Assembly (NCBI GenBank): GCA_031216915.1
Contig: CM062292.1
Span: 201,707,262-201,771,261 of the forward strand
Direction: 5' to 3'
DNA: 64,000 nucleotides
Origin: Pictodentalium vernedei
Lineage: Eukaryota; Mollusca; Scaphopoda; Dentaliida; Dentaliidae
Positions 60,370-64,000 of the stretch are shown here, piece after piece (position 1 is the stretch's first letter; each line of letters begins with the position of its first letter). The notes below the pieces were generated by a model that was given only the letters and a program-made list of their open reading frames with translations, ran no database searches and had not been told where the DNA came from. A program made the position numbers and the translations under genes.

Positions 60370-60561
60370 TATTCTGTTATATGACCCTCTTATTGCAGTC
60401 AACTTGACAAAAACATAACTTATGACTCCTGTTTGGTATGTGCTCACAGAACTCATACTAATTATGGAGTCATAAGCCATGTTACTGAGTCAAAAATATT
60501 TAATTATTTCAAAAACTTGTTGGCAATTTTCATATACTATTCATGTTTGGTAAAGATTTAA
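60370..60561 (+). repeat. piggyBac-type MITE, family A, degraded
   Basis: ACATAACTTATGACTCCTG and complement GGAGTCATAAGCCATGTT form the foldback. The right end ATGTTTGGTAAAGAT-TTAA is recognisable; the left terminus is lost. Confidence 0.5.
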
Positions 60562-60690
60562 CCCCCAACACACTGTTGTCAAAATTTGAAATTTCAAGCA
60601 GCAACTTTTTCCCATAATGCAACAAGAATTTCAACCAATGTAATCTTGTTTGACAGAGCTGAATTGGTTAAATTCTAAGGTGAGTTACCG
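60558..60690 (+). repeat. piggyBac-type MITE, family C, left part
   Basis: TTAA-CCCCCAACACACTGTTG, TTTCAAGCAGCAACTTTTTC and CTTGTTTGACAGAGC match 30830-30960. Its TTAA is the same tetranucleotide that closes the preceding MITE. The right end is missing before the hAT element. Confidence 0.6.
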
Positions 60691-60737
60691 GAAAAAAACG
60701 CATGCCGGAATTTTGATATTTTGCCCTCAGCATACAG

Positions 60738-61865
60738 CAGGGACCAGCCGTGAGGGCGACTAGGGCGATTAAGCCGCCCTTCTAAGCCCAAAGTCGCCTA
60801 GAAAAATAGTCGGGGCGATTACAAGTCGCCCTCTAAAAATTGGCCAAAATGAGAAAAGGCTGAACTGAGTGATGTGAGGTTTACATGAAAACGAGTATTT
60901 TCAAAAATCGAATGTGCTCGAGTGTGATAAATGGGCATTTTAATTCGTCAAATAAACGTCCATTTATTTGAAATCACACGACAAGCAATTGTCCATTGTC
61001 GCTTTTGACAGATTTTTTTATTTCTATTTTGTTGCGTTCCAGTCGGAGCTTCAAGTGTCGAAACGAAAATAGGTGACTTACGCGACTCAACAAAACAACC
61101 CAGTTTGAAAGTAGGTTACGTTGCTTAGGATGCCGAAAATGTATACACAACGGACGTATTTTATAACACATTATTTTCATTTCGATTTGCTGACGACTGT
61201 TGGACTGTCTATTCCCAGAAAAACACGAATGGAATTGAAACACATGAAAAAAAGCTTTAGTGATGTCAAGAAAAGCTTTGTACAGGACACAAGTGTGCAT
61301 GTGGACGATCTTGAAAAAGGGTCCTCCTAAACATCGGAATGACATGAAATGACGCGGAATGACACCGAAATGCCATAAAAATGATGCGGAATGACATTTC
61401 TTTTACAAAATACTCGACCCCAGAATGTATTTTGCTTATTAACTAACAAAGTACCTCCCAAGCAACCTTCTTACATCTGGTCCTGTTCACACTTTCAGAC
61501 GTAGGAAATTATTAGCTTAGTAGACTTTGTTGAAAGGCAACCACAGGAGGGTGATGGGGGATTGGCACGAAGAAGAGGTGAGGGGTCATGAAGGAGAAGG
61601 TAGCAGTGGGTGATTTTCAGTCAATAATTACATTGTAATTTTTTAACCTGGCACAGATGCATCATAGATAACTGGACCTGGATTATTTGTATGTTAATGG
61701 AGGACCATAAATTGAAAATATGAAGGGGCGGCGGGGGTGGTACATGAATATTCTTAATTTTCCCCACTTGCCTATGAAGTCTCCCTACATGACTCTGCAG
61801 TCTCCCTATTTTTTCTGGAGGGAGACTTGAAGTCTCCCTAAAATTCCCCCCTAGGCTGGTCCCTG
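60738..61865. mobile_element. hAT-like transposon, probably non-autonomous
   Basis: 12-bp perfect terminal inverted repeats (CAGGGACCAGCC and GGCTGGTCCCTG) are flanked by an 8-bp near-duplication, GCATACAG at the left and GCATAAAG at the right. CAG-start termini with 8-bp duplications are typical of hAT elements. At 1128 bp it is too short for a full transposase. Two overlapping frames (60974-61345 minus, 123 codons; 61121-61330 plus, 69 codons) show no recognisable transposase domain. Confidence 0.72.
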
Positions 61866-61943
61866 GCATAAAGAAGGTTGAGAAAAGTATTTATGTGATA
61901 TTAGGCCTCACAAAGTAGATCTTATTTTTCTCAGGCCATTTTT

Positions 61944-62722
61944 AGCTCCCCTTGACAAAGTCAAGCTGAGCTTATCCAATTGCTCTCAGTCCGTCGTCCA
62001 TCTACACCATGTTTTGGTCTTCTCCAAAACCACTGGGCCAATTCAAGTGAAAGTTTGTGTGAGTGATGGTCCTGAAGGGGCATTGCATTTTTGTTCAACT
62101 CAACATACCCAGCCCCATAGGGAGGGGGTGAGGGAAAATGCTCCAAAATATTGTTAAAATCTTCTTCTCATGAACCAGTGAGTACAGTGACTTAATATTT
62201 GTAATAGAGCTTCCTTCTGAGGTATTGAATCAAATTTGTTCAAACGAAGTTCATGAAGCAATAATTGGCTTTGTAATGGGAGGGGTAAGTTTTGGCCCCG
62301 CCCAAAATTTCTATTTTCTGAACTGAAGGTCTGATGTGAACCAAATTTGGTATGTGGTTTTATTGGGTCATAAGTACTTGACTCGTGCCAAAAAAATTCC
62401 TGCATCAGGTAACAGGGAACTGTTATTTGGTATGAAGCATCCTTAGGACCAGTAGAATTGAATGGTAACAAAAAATTGCCATTGGTTATGTTAGGGTATC
62501 CTGTAGGGGGGGGGGGGGGGGCAGTGAAAAATTGCTGAGTCAGCATATTTGCAAAAATTAAAAAAAAATATCTTTTCTCCAGAATCAATGGTCAGAATCT
62601 TTTGATATTCGGTATACAGCATCCATAGGGGGGTCTGATACAAGTTTGTTAAAATGAGGCCCATTTTGGTTCATTTTCATATGTCAGGTTTTGTTCAAAG
62701 TGAGCACTTCAGGCCCTTGTTG
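61944..62722 (+). mobile_element. HINE/pearl-like element 13
   Basis: 5' hairpin AGCTCCCCTTGAC-AAA-GTCAAGCTGAGCT and CCGTCGTCCATC. The body is homologous to element 2. A G16 run lies at 62506-62521. 3' end AGTGAGCACTTCAGGCCC, TTGTTGT. Confidence 0.62.
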
Positions 62723-62938
62723 TAATTATTTCTTTGCCATTAAAAAGTTCATGTTCTTGGTTTGTTTTATGTTTCGGGCCTCATAATCTACAGAATAGCA
62801 TGGGTGGTGGTGTATTACGTCCATTGAGTGCAGCAAGGCTTTGTAATGCTTAAGCATTGCAAAGCAGTGTTGCATTCAAAGGACAGTTTTATTAACTTGG
62901 GTAAAATATCAGATATAAACCATTTACTCTTTATTTTT

Positions 62939-63534
62939 AGCTCACCTGACTGCAAGTCAGTGGGAGCTATAGCCATCACTTTTGTCTGGCATTTATGTTT
63001 TCCAAAGATTTTATTTTATGTTGAACCCTTTCAATGCTGTACACATATATGTTTGTTCTGGTTTCTTGGAAACATTTATCTGATTCCTGTATGGATGTCT
63101 TTAATTTAACCCTCTCAAGATTTCAGTGTGGGTTTCAAAGATTTTATTGATGCCATGATCAAACCTTTTCAATGCTGCACACATATATGTTTTTTCTGGT
63201 TTCTTGGAAAAAATTTCTCCAATTCCTGTTTGAATATCTTTAATTTAACCCTCTCAAGGCTTCAATGTGGGTTCCAAAGATTTGATTTCATATAATACTG
63301 TTAACGAAAACCTATTTCTGATTTCTTTAAAAATATTTTACCCCCCAAAATAATCTGCCATAAATTCTCTTTCTGTTTTGTTTATTTTTAATGCTTTAAC
63401 CATTTTCACACATTTTGGTTGTGTCATAGCAAATCAAAAAATTGCTATTGCTGCTGATCACTTACAGATACACTCATCTCTTTTGACAACTTGAGCCAGG
63501 TGAGCATTTTAGGCTCACTTGAGCCTCTGGTTTT
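62939..63534 (+). mobile_element. HINE/pearl-like element 14
   Basis: 5' hairpin AGCTCACCTGACT-GCA-AGTCAGTGGGAGCT. Two ~137-bp units contain CTTTCAATGCTGTACACATA and GGTTTCTTGGAAA. 3' arm CCAGGTGAGC, hairpin GGCTCACTTGAGCC, TCTGGTTTT. It ends 208 bp before UGP2 exon d. Confidence 0.72.
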
Positions 63535-63742
63535 AAGTTCGCGTTAGTTATAAAAAGAGAGCATGTGGCAGCCAAAGTACAATGCGGGAGGGTCTGAGAA
63601 ACAGATTTTTAATGTTTTTAGGCTGATAATAATTGAACGAACAATTTGCTAGACAGTTTGCAAAGAAATATTTTGGTATAACATGATTTTATATATCATT
63701 TACCAGTTAATTCTCTAGAGATATATTTTTTTTCATTCTCAG

Positions 63743-63811
63743 GTATCCCAGAATCAACAGAGAATCATTGGGTCCGTATCCTAAAAGTTTTGGACCAGAC
63801 AGTTCAGAAGG
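63743..63811 (+). CDS. UGP2: UGP2 internal exon d (YPRI segment)
   Basis: This 69-bp exon starts with the G that completes the split Arg codon. It encodes YPRINRESLGPYPKSFGPD followed by SSEG, and ends in phase 2 before a GTAAAA donor. The YPRIN block is the expected continuation of the UGP2 core. The split Gly codon would lead into the conserved WYPPGHGD segment, which must lie beyond the window. The residues after ESL differ from the vertebrate pattern I remember (LLPVAK), which could be lineage-specific. The weak donor makes the exact 3' boundary less certain than the 5' one. Confidence 0.85.
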
Positions 63812-63929
63812 GTAAAAATTTTTTCACAGTTTATTGTACTTAGTAATTTGTGGGAAATACTCCATTGATAGGTGGGTAATTCAGACAGATGAAACTCAGA
63901 ATCTAATATGATTTATTGTTTTAGTTAAT

Positions 63930-64000
63930 TCCTTGTATGCAGTTGACTGTTATTCCAGCCCAGGTCAGGAATTCTCTTGACGTTGAAATATGTATAATTT
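63930..64000 (+). repeat. MITE family E fragment at window edge
   Basis: TTATTCCAGCCCAGGTCAGG and GAAATATGTATAATTT match 14910-14965; it continues past the window. Confidence 0.45.

Larger units (their letters stand above)
61895..63625 (+). repeat. Repeat family F, copy C, with two nested HINEs
   Basis: Segments 61895-61943, 62723-62938 and 63535-63625 align in order with copies A and B (GGCCTCACAAAGTAGATCT; CATAATCTACAGAATAGCAT; GAGAAACAGATTTTTAAT). Two HINE-like elements interrupt it, the second at the same site as element 4 in copy A. Confidence 0.68.

Overview
This is eukaryotic, animal-type DNA: one split gene with consensus GT-AG introns, buried in AT-rich intronic sequence that is mostly transposable elements. 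The only host gene I can support is UGP2 (UTP-glucose-1-phosphate uridylyltransferase) on the + strand. Four consecutive internal exons are visible (5676-5783, 13427-13609, 30520-30653, 63743-63811), with introns of about 7.6, 16.9 and 33.1 kb. The first exon(s) and the 3' half of the gene lie outside the window or were not found. Elements resembling bivalve 'pearl' repeats, together with Tc1, DIRS, SINE and MITE families, suggest a marine invertebrate, plausibly a mollusc. That assignment is inference.

The dominant architecture is a set of about 14 non-autonomous elements that I call HINE/pearl-like. Each has a 5' hairpin whose outer arm recurs, inverted, just before the 3' end. Most also have a GTCYGTCC-type microsatellite, a tandem-repeat core (units of about 137 to 340 bp) and a short 3' hairpin ending near CTAG or CTTGTT. 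They occupy 111-4058, 6318-7672, 9730-11449, 11872-13294 (with another nested at 12008-12985), 15929-18190, 26084-27014, 27613-28323, 29481-30254, 34186-34502, 37518-39547, 41387-49797, 50148-53940, 61944-62722 and 62939-63534. This matches the published description of Helentron-associated elements (HINEs).

Two DIRS-type tyrosine-recombinase retrotransposons (18546-25103 and 42091-48548, both +) carry gag-like, reverse transcriptase/RNase H and tyrosine recombinase remnants, inverted terminal repeats and an internal complementary region. Both are dead, by different lesions. A broken Tc1/mariner element with intact terminal repeats lies at 16314-17901, a hAT-like element at 60738-61865, LINE fragments at 33080-34608, 36740-36845 and 56450-56870, and tRNA-derived SINEs at 6888-7252 and elsewhere. 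About 20 small palindromic MITEs begin TTAA-CCCTYT and end in TTAA (piggyBac-like hallmarks). Nesting is extensive and several insertions can be read against an empty paralogous copy in the same window.

Most open reading frames here are chance or transposon-derived. No rRNA, functional tRNA, CRISPR array or bacterial-type operon is present.
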